The notes under the pieces were generated by a model. It saw only the letters and a list, made by a program, of their open reading frames with translations, did no database searches and had not been told where the DNA came from. Positions 1-8,198 of a stretch of DNA of 39,381 nt are shown piece after piece. The position numbers and the translations under genes were made by a program. Every line of letters begins with the position of its first letter. Within the stretch, counting starts at the first letter, position 1. The stretch covers positions 16,604-55,984 of the forward strand of contig JBBDQS010000019.1 of assembly GCA_040905805.1 (NCBI GenBank). Reading direction: 5' to 3'. This DNA comes from Egibacteraceae bacterium (lineage in GTDB: Bacteria; Actinomycetota; Nitriliruptoria; Euzebyales; Egibacteraceae).

Positions 1-1
1 T

Positions 2-22
2 GGCGGTCGCGAAGCGACCGCC
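2..22. repeat. Perfect short hairpin, possible terminator or repeat
   Basis: Two perfect 9-base arms (GGCGGTCGC and GCGACCGCC) flank a GAA loop. No T-tract follows, so it may be a factor-dependent terminator stem or a dispersed palindrome. A near copy (about 18 of 21 bases on the opposite strand) lies at 27673-27693 beyond the end of the hydrogenase operon. The window edge hides whatever gene lies to the left. Confidence 0.5.
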
Positions 23-135
23 CTGGATGCTGAGATGTGCATCGTTGCAAGGGGCGCGCTCAAGTTCCTGCCTGCGGGGGCCGAGACATCACGTGACCGC
101 ACGCAACCCGAGCTCACCAGCGGAAGGTGAGGAGC

Positions 136-456
136 ATGACGACCATCAAGACCAACTGTCCGACCTGCGGCGAGGTCGACCTCACCCCCGACGACATCGA
201 GCTGCACCCCGGGCCCGACGCAGGCCAGGGGTCGTTCTACGCCTTCGGCTGCCCCGGCTGCCAGGGGCTGGTGCGCAAGGAAGCCGACGAGCGCGTCGTG
301 CGCCTGCTGGTGTCGGCCGGTGTGTCCCGGGTCGTCGCGGTCGCGGCCCCGCAGTCGCAGGACCCGCCGCTGACCTACGACGACCTGCTCGACCTGCACG
401 CCCTGCTGGCCACCGACGCGTGGTTCGACGACCTCCTGGACCTCGTGCACCCGTAG
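136..456 (+). CDS. Small protein with two CxxC pairs (putative zinc ribbon)
   Basis: I do not recognise a named family. The 106-residue product starts with a zinc-ribbon-like segment in which CPTC and CPGC pairs are about 30 residues apart, followed by a helical C-terminal half rich in Leu and Asp. The ATG at 136 is preferred over the in-frame GTG at 127 because GGAAGG (122-127) sits 8 bases upstream of it. The next gene starts 19 bases downstream with its own -10-like box. A small nucleic-acid- or protein-binding adaptor is possible, but no function can be assigned. Confidence 0.7.
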   Translation: MTTIKTNCPTCGEVDLTPDDIELHPGPDAGQGSFYAFGCPGCQGLVRKEADERVVRLLVSAGVSRVVAVAAPQSQDPPLTYDDLLDLHALLATDAWFDDLLDLVHP

Positions 457-463
457 CGGGCGC

Positions 464-469
464 TACGCT
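464..469 (+). promoter_or_regulatory. -10 element for a probable leaderless start
   Basis: TACGCT matches the TANNNT pattern and is followed six bases later by the ATG at 476. No Shine-Dalgarno sequence lies in between, so transcription probably starts at or next to the start codon. Confidence 0.45.
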
Positions 470-475
470 CGGGTC

Positions 476-694
476 ATGTCCGTCTTCGTCATCCTGGCCC
501 TGGCGTGTGCGGTCATGGCGTGCGCCGCGGCCGTCCTCGCGACCTTCCAGGTGGTGTCCGCCAGCCGGCGGCTGGCCGGCACGGTCGGCGAGACGATGAC
601 CCAGCTGCGCCCCCTGGTCGACGAGCTCACCCAGGAAGCCGCGGTGACGGCCGCGGAGCTCGAGGCCTTCAGCGCCCGCGGCGGGGATCGCTGA
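476..694 (+). CDS. Small single-pass membrane protein upstream of tatA
   Basis: The 72-residue product has one hydrophobic segment at about residues 3-25 (VFVILALACAVMACAAAVLA) followed by an amphipathic helical tail of about 45 residues ending in charged residues. This layout (N-terminal anchor, cytoplasmic helix) is loosely like TatA/TatB but lacks the FG-x-x-x-L-P hinge, so I do not call it a Tat subunit. It precedes tatA by about 110 bases in the same direction. Function unknown. Confidence 0.65.
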   Translation: MSVFVILALACAVMACAAAVLATFQVVSASRRLAGTVGETMTQLRPLVDELTQEAAVTAAELEAFSARGGDR

Positions 695-751
695 GCCTCG
701 GGTGCGCTGAGCAGGGAGAACAGGTCCCTGCGGTCGGAGGGCGCCGCGGCA

Positions 752-757
752 TACACT
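752..757 (+). promoter_or_regulatory. -10 element of the tatA leader transcript
   Basis: TACACT is followed by eight bases and an ATG at 766, the same geometry seen before several genes in this window. No convincing -35 is visible. It would drive a transcript beginning at or near the leader ORF 766-810. Confidence 0.5.
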
Positions 758-765
758 GGTCGGTG

Positions 766-810
766 ATGGCCGCCACCAGTCGCATCCACACGCTCGGGGA
801 GTCCCCATGA
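766..810 (+). CDS. 14-codon leader ORF coupled to tatA
   Basis: ATG at 766 opens a 14-residue reading frame (MAATSRIHTLGESP) whose TGA at 808-810 overlaps the tatA ATG at 807-809 in an ATGA junction. With the TACACT box eight bases upstream, the leader could be translated leaderlessly and hand ribosomes on to tatA. The product itself has no recognisable function. The alternative is that this is fortuitous and tatA relies on the GGGGAG just upstream of it. Confidence 0.4.
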   Translation: MAATSRIHTLGESP

Positions 811-1046
811 ACACCGTCGTCGCGATCACCCCACCCGGCATGCCCGAGCTCATCGTGATCGTGGTCGTGCTCGTCTTGCTCTTCGGGGCCCGGAAGCTGC
901 CCGAGCTCGGCAGCTCCGTCGGCCAGAGCATCAAGAACTTCAAGAAGGGCATCGCCGAGAGCAGGGACGCGGGGTCCGAGACCTCCACGCCGGACCCGGA
1001 CCCGGAGCAGGTGGGCCAGGACTCCCGCCCCAAGAGCGAGCAGTAG
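807..1046 (+). CDS. tatA: Sec-independent protein translocase subunit TatA
   Basis: TatA forms the pore or membrane-destabilising assembly of the twin-arginine pathway, which exports folded proteins. The 79-residue product has the family layout: a short N-terminal transmembrane helix (about residues 12-28), the FGARKLPELG hinge at the start of the amphipathic helix, the downstream FKKGIAE segment, and a disordered acidic/proline tail. GGGGAG five bases before the ATG is the likely ribosome site. tatC follows after 12 bases, forming the tatA-tatC-helY order also found in mycobacteria. No tatB is visible here. Confidence 0.95.
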   Translation: MNTVVAITPPGMPELIVIVVVLVLLFGARKLPELGSSVGQSIKNFKKGIAESRDAGSETSTPDPDPEQVGQDSRPKSEQ

Positions 1047-1058
1047 TCGGTCCCATCC

Positions 1059-1883
1059 ATGGCAACGACCGCGACGCCACGCGACGCGGGGGGTGACAGC
1101 GCACCGCCTGCCGTCGGCGAGATGACGCTCTTCGAGCACCTGAACGAGCTGCGCGGCCGCCTGTTCAAGTCGGCGCTGGCCATCGCGCTCGGCTTCGCGG
1201 TCGGCTTCGTCTTCCGCCACGACGTGTTCGCGGTGCTGATCCGCCCGTACTGCGAGCTCGATCCCGCCCTGCGCGCCGGTTCCACCCTGTTCGACGCCGA
1301 TCGCTGCCAGCTGATCGTGACCGAGCCGCTGGCGATGTTCTTCCTCAGCCTGAAGGCCGCCGCGGTGGTCGCGGTCGTGATCGCGGCTCCCTATGTGTGC
1401 TACCAGATCTGGCGGTTCGTGACGCCGGGGCTGGAGGCGGTGGAGCGCAAGTACGCCCTTCCGTTCCTGGTCATCAGCCAGCTGCTGTTCATCGGTGGCG
1501 CGGTCTTCAGCTACGTGGTCATCCCCCGGGGCCTGGAGTTCCTGCTGGGCCTCGCCGGCGACGACGTCGTCGCGCTGCTCGACGCGGACGCCTACCTGGG
1601 CTTCATGCTCCAGGTCATGGTGAGCTTCGGGATCGCGTTCGAGTTCCCGCTGATCCTGATCATGCTGGCGCTCATGGGCGTCGTGGGCACCGAGGGCCTG
1701 CGCCGGTGGCGACGGCACGCGATCTTCGGAGCGTTCGTGGCCGCAGCCATCATCACCCCCACCCAGGACCCCTTCACGCTGTTCGTGATGGCCGCTCCGC
1801 TCGTGCTGTTCTACGAGATCTCCATCCTGGTGGCCCGGCTCATCGAGCGCCGCCGGCGCCAGGACGTGCTCGACCCGGCGTGA
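1059..1883 (+). CDS. tatC: Sec-independent protein translocase subunit TatC
   Basis: TatC recognises twin-arginine signal peptides. The 274-residue protein has the conserved N-terminal motif TLFEHLNELRGRL (about residues 23-35), six hydrophobic segments, and the YQIWRFVTPGLEAVERKYA loop between TM2 and TM3. The motif ITPTQDPFTLFVMAAPL before the last helix is also typical. A large periplasmic first loop carries two Cys residues (CELDPA and RCQLIV) that could form a disulfide. The stop overlaps the GTG start of helY by four bases, implying translational coupling. Confidence 0.96.
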   Translation: MATTATPRDAGGDSAPPAVGEMTLFEHLNELRGRLFKSALAIALGFAVGFVFRHDVFAVLIRPYCELDPALRAGSTLFDADRCQLIVTEPLAMFFLSLKAAAVVAVVIAAPYVCYQIWRFVTPGLEAVERKYALPFLVISQLLFIGGAVFSYVVIPRGLEFLLGLAGDDVVALLDADAYLGFMLQVMVSFGIAFEFPLILIMLALMGVVGTEGLRRWRRHAIFGAFVAAAIITPTQDPFTLFVMAAPLVLFYEISILVARLIERRRRQDVLDPA

Positions 1884-4618
1884 CCTCCCCCGACGGTCTG
1901 CACACGGAGCCGTACGCGGCGTTCGCCCGGGCGTACGGCTTCCCGCTGGACGACTTCCAGCTGGCGGGGATCACGGCCCTGGCGGAGGATCGCTCGTGCC
2001 TGATCGCCGCGCCGACCGGGGCCGGCAAGACCGTGGTGGGCGAGTACGCCGTGTGGCGGGCCCTGGAGCGCGGTGGCAAGTGCTTCTACACCACGCCGAT
2101 CAAGGCGCTGTCGAACCAGAAGTACGCCGACCTCTGCCGCCGGCACGGCGCGGACGCCGTCGGGCTGCTCACCGGCGACAACGTCGTGAACGGCGAGGCG
2201 CCGGTGGTCGTCATGACCACCGAGGTGCTGCGCAACATGCTCTACGAGGGGTCCTCGACGCTCGTGGGCCTGCACGCGGTCGTCCTGGACGAGGTGCACT
2301 ATCTGGGCGACCGGGCCCGCGGGGCGGTCTGGGAGGAGGTCATCATCCAGCTGCCGCTCAGCGTGCAGCTGGCGTGCCTGTCGGCCACCGTGTCCAACGC
2401 CGAGGAGTTCGGGGCGTGGCTGCTCTCCGTGCGGGAGTCCTGCGACGTGGTCATCTCCGAGGTCCGGCCGGTGCCGCTCGAGCACCACTACGCGGTCAAC
2501 AACCGCATCTACCCCATCTTCCGGGCGGGCAAGAAGGGCGGCAAGACCCCCTCGGCGGAACGGGTCGCCGCCGCCAAGCAGGCCCGCGGCGGGACGCCCA
2601 ACCCGGAGGTGCTCATGCTGGAGCGCCGGTCAGGGAGCAGCGGGCGGCCGTCGCGCAAGGGCTACCGCCAGCACACCGGGGTCCGCCTGCGACCCCCGCG
2701 GCGCAGCGCGGTCGCGGTCGAGCTGCGCCGCCGCACGTGGCTGCCGGCGATCTACTTCCTGTTCTCGCGGGCCGGCTGCTCCGACGCCGTCGGCCAGCTG
2801 GTGCGCGACGGTGTGCGGCTGACCACCCCCCCGGAGGCCGAGGCGATCCGCGAGATCGTGGCGGAGCGCACCGCCGGCCTGCCCCCCGAGGACCTCGACG
2901 TGCTCGGGTTCGACGCCTGGTCCCACGCGCTCGAACGGGGCGTCGCCGCGCACCACGCGGGCATGGTGCCGGTGTTCAAGGAGACCGTCGAGCGGTTGTT
3001 CGTGCAGGGCCTCGTCAAGGTTTGCTTCGCGACCGAGACCCTCGCGCTCGGGATCAACATGCCGGCCCGCACCGTCGTGGTGGAGCGACTGGAGAAGTGG
3101 AACGGGCAACGCCACGCGCTGCTGACCCCCGGCCAGTTCACCCAGCTCACCGGCAGGGCCGGGCGGCGGGGGCTCGACCCCGTCGGTCATGCGGTCGTGC
3201 TCTACCAGCGCGACGTGGACTTCCCGGCGGTCGCGTCCCTCGTCGGGCGGCGCGTCGAGCCGCTGCGGTCCAGCTTCGCTCCCTCCTACAACATGGCGGT
3301 CAACCTCCTGCGCCGCCACACCCGGGTCGAGGCCGAGGGCCTCCTGGCGCGCTCGTTCGCGCAGTTCCAGGCCGACGGGGGAGTCGTCGGCGACGAGGCC
3401 CTGCTCGCCCGCAACCGCGAGGCGCTGGCGGGATACGCCCAGAACCTGCGTTCGGAGGCAGGCAACTTCGCCGAGTACTGGTCCCTGCGCCAGGAGCTGT
3501 CCCACCGGGAGAGCGAGGGCGCCCGGCGGCGGCGGCGGCGTCAAGGGGAGACGGTCGAGGCCGGCCTGGCGTCCCTGCGTGAGGGCGACGTCATCGTGCT
3601 CCCAGACGCCGACGACGATCCCGGCCTGGCGGCGATCGTGTCCCGCACCACCAGCCGCTCGGGCACGCCCCTGGTGGGCGCCGTCACCCACGACCGCAAG
3701 CTGGTCCGGCTCGGGCCCCGCGAGTTCGAGCGGCCGCCCCGCAAGGCCGGCTGGGTGACCCTCCCGCGCGGCGGTGGGCCCCGGCAGAGCGACTACCGCA
3801 AGGAGCTCGCGAACCAGCTGCGCCGTATCGAGGCGCCCTCGGCTGGGCCGCCCAGACCCGCGGTCGGGGCACCCGACGAGGCCACCCGGGAGCGCATCGC
3901 CGAGCTGCGGGCAGCGATCCGCGACCATCCGGTCCACCACGATCCCGCGCTGCCCGACGTCGAGGTGTGGGCCCATCGCTACGACGAGCTCGCCGCCGAC
4001 ACCGAGCGCGTCGAGCAGCGGGTCCGCCAGCGCACCGGCTCCCTGGTCCGCCGGCTGGACCGCATCATCGGGGTCCTCACCGACCTCGGCTACCTCACCG
4101 ACGACGACCTCGACCCCGAGCCCACCGGCCCAGGGGTCCTGCTCGCGGGGCTGTACGCCGACACGGACCTGGTGCTGGCCGAGGTGCTGCGCCGGGGCGT
4201 CCTGGACGTCCTCGACGGGCCCGAGCTGGCCGCCGTCGCCAGCACGTTCGTGCACGAGAGCCGGCTGAAGGAGCCACCCGAGCCCTCGCTGCCGACCGCC
4301 GGGGTCGAGGCCGCGTTCGAGCAGGTCGTGAGGGTGTGGAAGGAGGTGGTCGCCCGGGAGGAGGCCGCGTCCCTGCCCCAGACCCGCCCGCCGGACCCGG
4401 CCTTCGCCGACATCGTGTGGCGGTGGGCACACGGCGCCGACCTCGACGAGGCGCTCGGGACCTCCGACCTCACCCCGGGGGACTTCGTGCGCGACACCAA
4501 GCAGGTCGGCGACCTGCTGCGGCAGCTGCGGGACACCGACCACACGCCGGTCGTGTCGACCGCGCACCAGGCCGCCCGCTCCCTGGTCCGCGGGGTCATC
4601 GCCTACAGCGGTCTGTAG
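1880..4618 (+). CDS. helY: Ski2-like DEAD/DEAH-box helicase HelY
   Basis: This is a superfamily 2 ATP-dependent RNA helicase of the Ski2/Mtr4/HelY type, expected to act in RNA turnover in the cytoplasm. The 912-residue length matches mycobacterial HelY (about 906). Visible motifs are Walker A APTGAGKT (44-51), TTPIKALSNQ (71-80), DEVH (137-140), SAT (168-170), HHAGM (about 358) and motif VI QLTGRAGRRGLD (about 422-433). A Ski2-type C-terminal region rich in Arg and Asp/Glu follows. Starting at GTG 1880 gives the conserved beginning of the RecA-like core (FARAYGFPLDDFQ); the frame stays open upstream inside tatC but that part is not coding. The GTGA overlap links it to tatC. Confidence 0.94.
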   Translation: MTSPDGLHTEPYAAFARAYGFPLDDFQLAGITALAEDRSCLIAAPTGAGKTVVGEYAVWRALERGGKCFYTTPIKALSNQKYADLCRRHGADAVGLLTGDNVVNGEAPVVVMTTEVLRNMLYEGSSTLVGLHAVVLDEVHYLGDRARGAVWEEVIIQLPLSVQLACLSATVSNAEEFGAWLLSVRESCDVVISEVRPVPLEHHYAVNNRIYPIFRAGKKGGKTPSAERVAAAKQARGGTPNPEVLMLERRSGSSGRPSRKGYRQHTGVRLRPPRRSAVAVELRRRTWLPAIYFLFSRAGCSDAVGQLVRDGVRLTTPPEAEAIREIVAERTAGLPPEDLDVLGFDAWSHALERGVAAHHAGMVPVFKETVERLFVQGLVKVCFATETLALGINMPARTVVVERLEKWNGQRHALLTPGQFTQLTGRAGRRGLDPVGHAVVLYQRDVDFPAVASLVGRRVEPLRSSFAPSYNMAVNLLRRHTRVEAEGLLARSFAQFQADGGVVGDEALLARNREALAGYAQNLRSEAGNFAEYWSLRQELSHRESEGARRRRRRQGETVEAGLASLREGDVIVLPDADDDPGLAAIVSRTTSRSGTPLVGAVTHDRKLVRLGPREFERPPRKAGWVTLPRGGGPRQSDYRKELANQLRRIEAPSAGPPRPAVGAPDEATRERIAELRAAIRDHPVHHDPALPDVEVWAHRYDELAADTERVEQRVRQRTGSLVRRLDRIIGVLTDLGYLTDDDLDPEPTGPGVLLAGLYADTDLVLAEVLRRGVLDVLDGPELAAVASTFVHESRLKEPPEPSLPTAGVEAAFEQVVRVWKEVVAREEAASLPQTRPPDPAFADIVWRWAHGADLDEALGTSDLTPGDFVRDTKQVGDLLRQLRDTDHTPVVSTAHQAARSLVRGVIAYSGL

Positions 4619-4627
4619 CCGCGCCGC

Positions 4628-4633
4628 TAGCAT
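4628..4633 (+). promoter_or_regulatory. -10 element, leaderless start of the flavoenzyme operon
   Basis: TAGCAT lies eight bases before the ATG at 4642 in a 23-base gap after helY. There is no purine-rich ribosome site, so a leaderless transcript is likely. It would drive the flavoenzyme, Fe-S protein and lipid kinase genes. Confidence 0.5.
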
Positions 4634-4641
4634 GCGCCAGC

Positions 4642-6168
4642 ATGCGCACGGTTGACGCCGAGCTCCTCACCGAGCTCACTGGCCTGGTCGGGGCCGCGCA
4701 GGTGAGCACCGAGGCGGGTGAGCTCGCCGCCCACGCCCGTGACTGCTGGCCCCGCCTCATGATGCGCGAGCGCGCCGGCGAGGTCCTGCCGCGACCGGCG
4801 GCGGTCGTGTGGCCGACCGGCACCCCCGGCGCGTCCGCGCTCTACGCGTGGGCCACGCGCCGGGGCGTGGCGGTCGTGCCGTTCGGCGGCGGGGGCGGGG
4901 TCGTCGGTGGCGCCGCACCGGTCGAGGGCGGCATCGCGGTCGACACCAAGCGGCTGAACCGGGTGCTGGAGCTCGACGAGGAGTCCGGGTACGTCGTGGT
5001 GCAACCGGGCGTCATCGGGCAGAACCTGGAGGAGTGGCTCGGTCCGCGTGGCTACACGCTCGGCCACTTCCCGAGCTCGATCACCTTGTCCAGCGTGGGC
5101 GGCTTCGCCGCTGTCCGGTCGGCCGGGCAGCTGTCCACCAAGTACGGGCCGTTCGCGGTGATGGTGGCCGGTCTGGAGGCGGTCCTGCCCGACGGCACGG
5201 TGCTGCGCCGTCGGGCGCAGCCCGCGTCAGCGGCGGGGCCTGACCTGACCGGGCTGTTGCTCGGGTCCGAGGGCACACTCGGCTTGATCACCGAGCTCAC
5301 CCTGCGCGTGCATCCCAAGCCGGAGGCGATGGCCTTCGCCGGCTACCGCATGCCGTCCTTCACGAGCGGTCTCGCGGTGCTGCGCGACCTGCTGCGCACC
5401 GGGCTGCGACCAGCCGTCCTGCGCCTGTACGACCCGACCGAGACGCAGATGAACCACGCCGACCAGGTCGAGGCACCTCCAGGACGGTCGCTGCGCGACC
5501 GCCACACCCGGCACAGCAGAGAATCGCCTCCGCAAGCTCCGGCGATTCACGTCTCAGACGGCTGCCTGCTGGTCGTGGTCTGCGAGGGCTGGTCGGACCT
5601 CGTCGCGTTGGAGGATCGCACCGTGCGGGCCACGGTCGGCGCGCACGGCGGCGAGGACCTCGGGGAGGCGCCGGGGCGCCACTGGCACACCCACCGCTAC
5701 GACGTCAGCTATCGGCTGGCCGACCTCATCAAGCCCGGTGGCGTGTTCGGCGACGCCGTGGCGGTCGACACCTTCGAGGTCGCCGCCCCCTGGGCTCGCC
5801 TCCGCGCGACCTACGAGGCGGTCCGCACGGCGCTGGCAGCGCACAGCGACCTGGTGCTCTGCCACGCCAGCCACGCCTACCCCGACGGGGCGGCGCTGTA
5901 CTTCACCTTCGGCGCCGCCGGGCAGGGCGACGAGGCCGCCGTGGCGGCCCGCTACGACGCTGCCTGGGCGGGCGGCCTGGACGCGGCGGTGCGGTCCGGC
6001 GCGACCATCACCCACCACCACGGTGTGGGCCTGGTGCGGGCGCCCTGGCTGGCCGAGGAGCTCGGCGAGGGCGGCATGACGCTGCTGCGGCGGGTGAAGG
6101 CCGCGCTCGACCCGGCGGGGATCGCCAACCCCGGCAAGTTGGGGCTGGGTCTCGGGGGGACCGGATGA
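4642..6168 (+). CDS. FAD-binding oxidase, alkyl-DHAP synthase-like
   Basis: A flavoenzyme of the VAO/FAD_binding_4 family, closest in motif to alkyldihydroxyacetonephosphate synthase (AGPS), which makes the ether bond of ether lipids. FAD-domain features are VVPFGGGGGVVGG (78-90), the AGPS-like stretch PSSITLSSVGG (144-154) followed by STKYG, and LLLGSEGTLGLITELTLRV. HHH at 458-460 followed by GVG matches the AGPS active-site segment. Mycobacteria have a comparable gene (Rv2251) beside a lipid kinase and glpD1. Residues about 284-310 (GRSLRDRHTRHSRESPPQAP and on) look foreign: the DNA there contains a palindrome also found at 8199-8231. The next gene overlaps by four bases and encodes an Fe-S protein, so a GlcD/GlcF-like dehydrogenase role is a real alternative. 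Confidence 0.85.
   Translation: MRTVDAELLTELTGLVGAAQVSTEAGELAAHARDCWPRLMMRERAGEVLPRPAAVVWPTGTPGASALYAWATRRGVAVVPFGGGGGVVGGAAPVEGGIAVDTKRLNRVLELDEESGYVVVQPGVIGQNLEEWLGPRGYTLGHFPSSITLSSVGGFAAVRSAGQLSTKYGPFAVMVAGLEAVLPDGTVLRRRAQPASAAGPDLTGLLLGSEGTLGLITELTLRVHPKPEAMAFAGYRMPSFTSGLAVLRDLLRTGLRPAVLRLYDPTETQMNHADQVEAPPGRSLRDRHTRHSRESPPQAPAIHVSDGCLLVVVCEGWSDLVALEDRTVRATVGAHGGEDLGEAPGRHWHTHRYDVSYRLADLIKPGGVFGDAVAVDTFEVAAPWARLRATYEAVRTALAAHSDLVLCHASHAYPDGAALYFTFGAAGQGDEAAVAARYDAAWAGGLDAAVRSGATITHHHGVGLVRAPWLAEELGEGGMTLLRRVKAALDPAGIANPGKLGLGLGGTG
5521..5548. repeat. Palindromic repeat copy A inside a coding region
   Basis: Arms GAATCGCC (5521-5528) and GGCGATTC (5541-5548) enclose a loop with CGCAAGCTC. 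The same loop core and arms recur at 8199-8231. Here the element lies within the flavoenzyme gene without breaking its frame. Confidence 0.6.
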
Positions 6169-7238
6169 CCCGGCCCCGACTCCCAACGATCGCGGACATC
6201 CGAGCCCACGCCGAGCACTGCTCGTACAACGCCAAGCTGTGCCGGTTCGCCTGCCCGGTGGCGACCGCCACGGGCAGGGAGTCGGTCACCCCCTGGGGCA
6301 TCAACCGGGCCATCACCGCCGCCGCGCAGGACGGGGCGGTCACCGCCGCGACTGCCGCCGCCGTGTACGGGTGCACGGGCTGCCGGTCATGCGGCGGGGT
6401 GTGCCTGCCGGGCCTGGACCTGCCGACCCACGTCCGCGCCGCCCGCGCCGAGGTGGTCGCGGCGGGCCTCGCACCGCCGGGCGTGGAGGCGGGCGCCGGC
6501 CGGGCCTGCGCGCCCGCTCCCGAGCTGCTGGCCGGCGCGCAGCCGGGTGCGGCCACCGTGGTCTACCCGGGCTGCCGCTCGGCCGGCGGGGCGGCGCTGG
6601 CAGCGGTGCTGGCCGCCCTGGGCCACCCCTATGACGTCGTGGCCGACGCCACCTGCTGCGGGGCCCGCACCGTGGACGTCGGGCACGCCGAGCGCGGCCT
6701 CACCGAGGCCGCGGCGCTCGGCCGGCACCTGGAGCGCGCGGGGACGATCGTCGTGGCCGATCCCCACTGCGCCCGGTGGCTGCGCATCGACCACGACGAC
6801 GAGCGGGTGGTGCCGCTCGCGGTGTTCCTGGCCGACCGGCTCGACGGGTTGGCAGCCCGGACCACGCCCGCAGCATCGCGCCCCGTCGCCTGGCACGATA
6901 CGTGCTGGCTCGGACGGGGGATGGGCGTCTACAACGAGCCCCGGGCGGTCCTGCGGGCGGCCGGGACGCCGCTCGTCGAGCCGGCCCACACCCGCCAGCA
7001 CGCCCGCTGCGCCGGTGGCGGCATGGGCTATGCCGAGACCGACCCCGCCGGTGCCGAGCGGATCCTGGCGGGCTGCGCCGCCGGCCTGCGGGGCGCGCTG
7101 TCGGGTGCCGACGGCCCGGTGGTCACCGCCTGCCCCACGGCGACCGACCGGTTGCGCGCCGCCGGCCTCGACGCCCACGACCTCGCCGGCTGGCTCGCCA
7201 GCCGCCTCGACGACGGAGAACCGGTGATGTCACGATGA
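6165..7238 (+). CDS. CCG-domain iron-sulfur protein (GlpC/GlcF/HdrB-like)
   Basis: A 357-residue electron-transfer protein of the type that partners FAD oxidases. The N-terminus binds two [4Fe-4S] clusters: CSYNAKLCRFACP (19-31) is a slightly irregular first motif and CTGCRSCGGVCLP (about 70-82) is a standard C-x2-C-x2-C-x3-C-P. Two CCG-type halves follow, with ADATCCGAR, WHDTCWLGRGMG and ARCAGGGMGY. It overlaps the flavoenzyme by four bases (ATGA) and the lipid kinase by four bases, so the three are almost certainly co-translated. The likely role is to pass electrons from the flavoenzyme to the membrane quinone pool; the substrate is not evident. Confidence 0.88.
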   Translation: MTRPRLPTIADIRAHAEHCSYNAKLCRFACPVATATGRESVTPWGINRAITAAAQDGAVTAATAAAVYGCTGCRSCGGVCLPGLDLPTHVRAARAEVVAAGLAPPGVEAGAGRACAPAPELLAGAQPGAATVVYPGCRSAGGAALAAVLAALGHPYDVVADATCCGARTVDVGHAERGLTEAAALGRHLERAGTIVVADPHCARWLRIDHDDERVVPLAVFLADRLDGLAARTTPAASRPVAWHDTCWLGRGMGVYNEPRAVLRAAGTPLVEPAHTRQHARCAGGGMGYAETDPAGAERILAGCAAGLRGALSGADGPVVTACPTATDRLRAAGLDAHDLAGWLASRLDDGEPVMSR

Positions 7239-8188
7239 GCCACACGTTCGGGCCCCTGCGGCTGATCGCCAACATGGGTGCGGGCCGCGGCGCCGTCGGG
7301 ACGACCCTGACGACGCTGACCGAGCATCTGGCGGCCCTGGGGGTGGAGTTCGACCTGGTCCGGACCACCGCCGCCGGCCATGCCACACAGGCCGCGCGCG
7401 ACGCGCTGGCCGACGGGGTGCGCTACCTCGCGGCGGTCGGTGGGGACGGCACCGTGCACGAGGTCGCCAACGGCATGGTGGAGTGGGTGTCCCCCGGCGA
7501 CGGGGGCGCGCCCGAGCCCCGTCCGGTGGCACCCGACGCGGTCCTGGCCGTGGTGTCGGCCGGGTCGGGATGCGACTTCGCGCGCACCTTCGGGCTGGAC
7601 CGCAAGCCGGAGATCCTCGCCAAGCGCCTGGCCACCGATCAGGTCATGCCGATCGACCTCGGCGTGGTCGGCTTCGTCGACGCGGACGGGGAGCCGCAGG
7701 CGCGGATCTTCGTGAACATCGCGGAGGTCGGCTACGGCGCGGAGGTCGTGCGGCGCGCGGCGCGGTTCCCTCGCTTCATCGGCCGGCTGCGCTACCTGCT
7801 GGCCTCGTGGAGCGCGATCGCCGCCTTGGAGCGCCAGGAGACCACCGTCACGATCGGCACGGAGGAGAAGACCCTCGCCGTGGTGGAGCTCGTGGTGGCC
7901 AACGGCCAGTTCTTCGGCGGGGGGATGAAGGTCGCACCGCGCGCCCTGCCGGACGACAACCGGTTCAACGTCCAGGTCTTCACCGGGCAGCGCAGCCAGG
8001 TGTTCCTGCTCACGTCCAAGATCTTCCGCGGCGAGCACGTCCCCCACCCCGAGATCGTCGAGCGCATGGCCCAGACGGTCGCCATCGCCCCCGACACCCC
8101 GCTGCTGGTCGAGGCGGACGGCGAGCTGCTCGGGACCACGCCCGCGCGCTTCTCGCTGCTGCATCGGGCGCTGCGCCTCAAGATCTGA
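7235..8188 (+). CDS. Diacylglycerol/lipid kinase family protein
   Basis: A member of the DAGK catalytic family (DgkB/YegS/Rv2252 type), which phosphorylates diacylglycerol or related lipids at the inner membrane face. The nucleotide motif GGDGTVHEVANG (69-80), the SAGSGCDFARTFGL segment and the C-terminal VEADGELLGTTPARFSLL segment are standard. At 317 residues it is normal length. ATG 7235 overlaps the Fe-S gene stop (ATGA). The neighbourhood (AGPS-like enzyme upstream, convergent glpD) resembles Rv2249c-Rv2252 of Mycobacterium tuberculosis and points to glycerophospholipid or ether-lipid metabolism. Confidence 0.9.
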   Translation: MSHTFGPLRLIANMGAGRGAVGTTLTTLTEHLAALGVEFDLVRTTAAGHATQAARDALADGVRYLAAVGGDGTVHEVANGMVEWVSPGDGGAPEPRPVAPDAVLAVVSAGSGCDFARTFGLDRKPEILAKRLATDQVMPIDLGVVGFVDADGEPQARIFVNIAEVGYGAEVVRRAARFPRFIGRLRYLLASWSAIAALERQETTVTIGTEEKTLAVVELVVANGQFFGGGMKVAPRALPDDNRFNVQVFTGQRSQVFLLTSKIFRGEHVPHPEIVERMAQTVAIAPDTPLLVEADGELLGTTPARFSLLHRALRLKI

Positions 8189-8198
8189 CGCCGATGCG

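Noticed and set aside
476-694. TatB candidate upstream of tatA
   Set aside because: It has one membrane helix and an amphipathic tail but lacks the glycine-proline hinge and the TatA/B sequence pattern.
2630-4633. Long open frame of about 667 codons antisense to helY
   Set aside because: The composition (Gly, Pro, Arg, His, Val repeats) is that of a shadow frame in GC-rich DNA; helY on the other strand has all helicase motifs.
3967-4641. Extension of the flavoenzyme frame far into helY
   Set aside because: The upstream part is Arg/Pro/Gly shadow sequence; the homologous protein begins at ATG 4642, behind a TAGCAT box.
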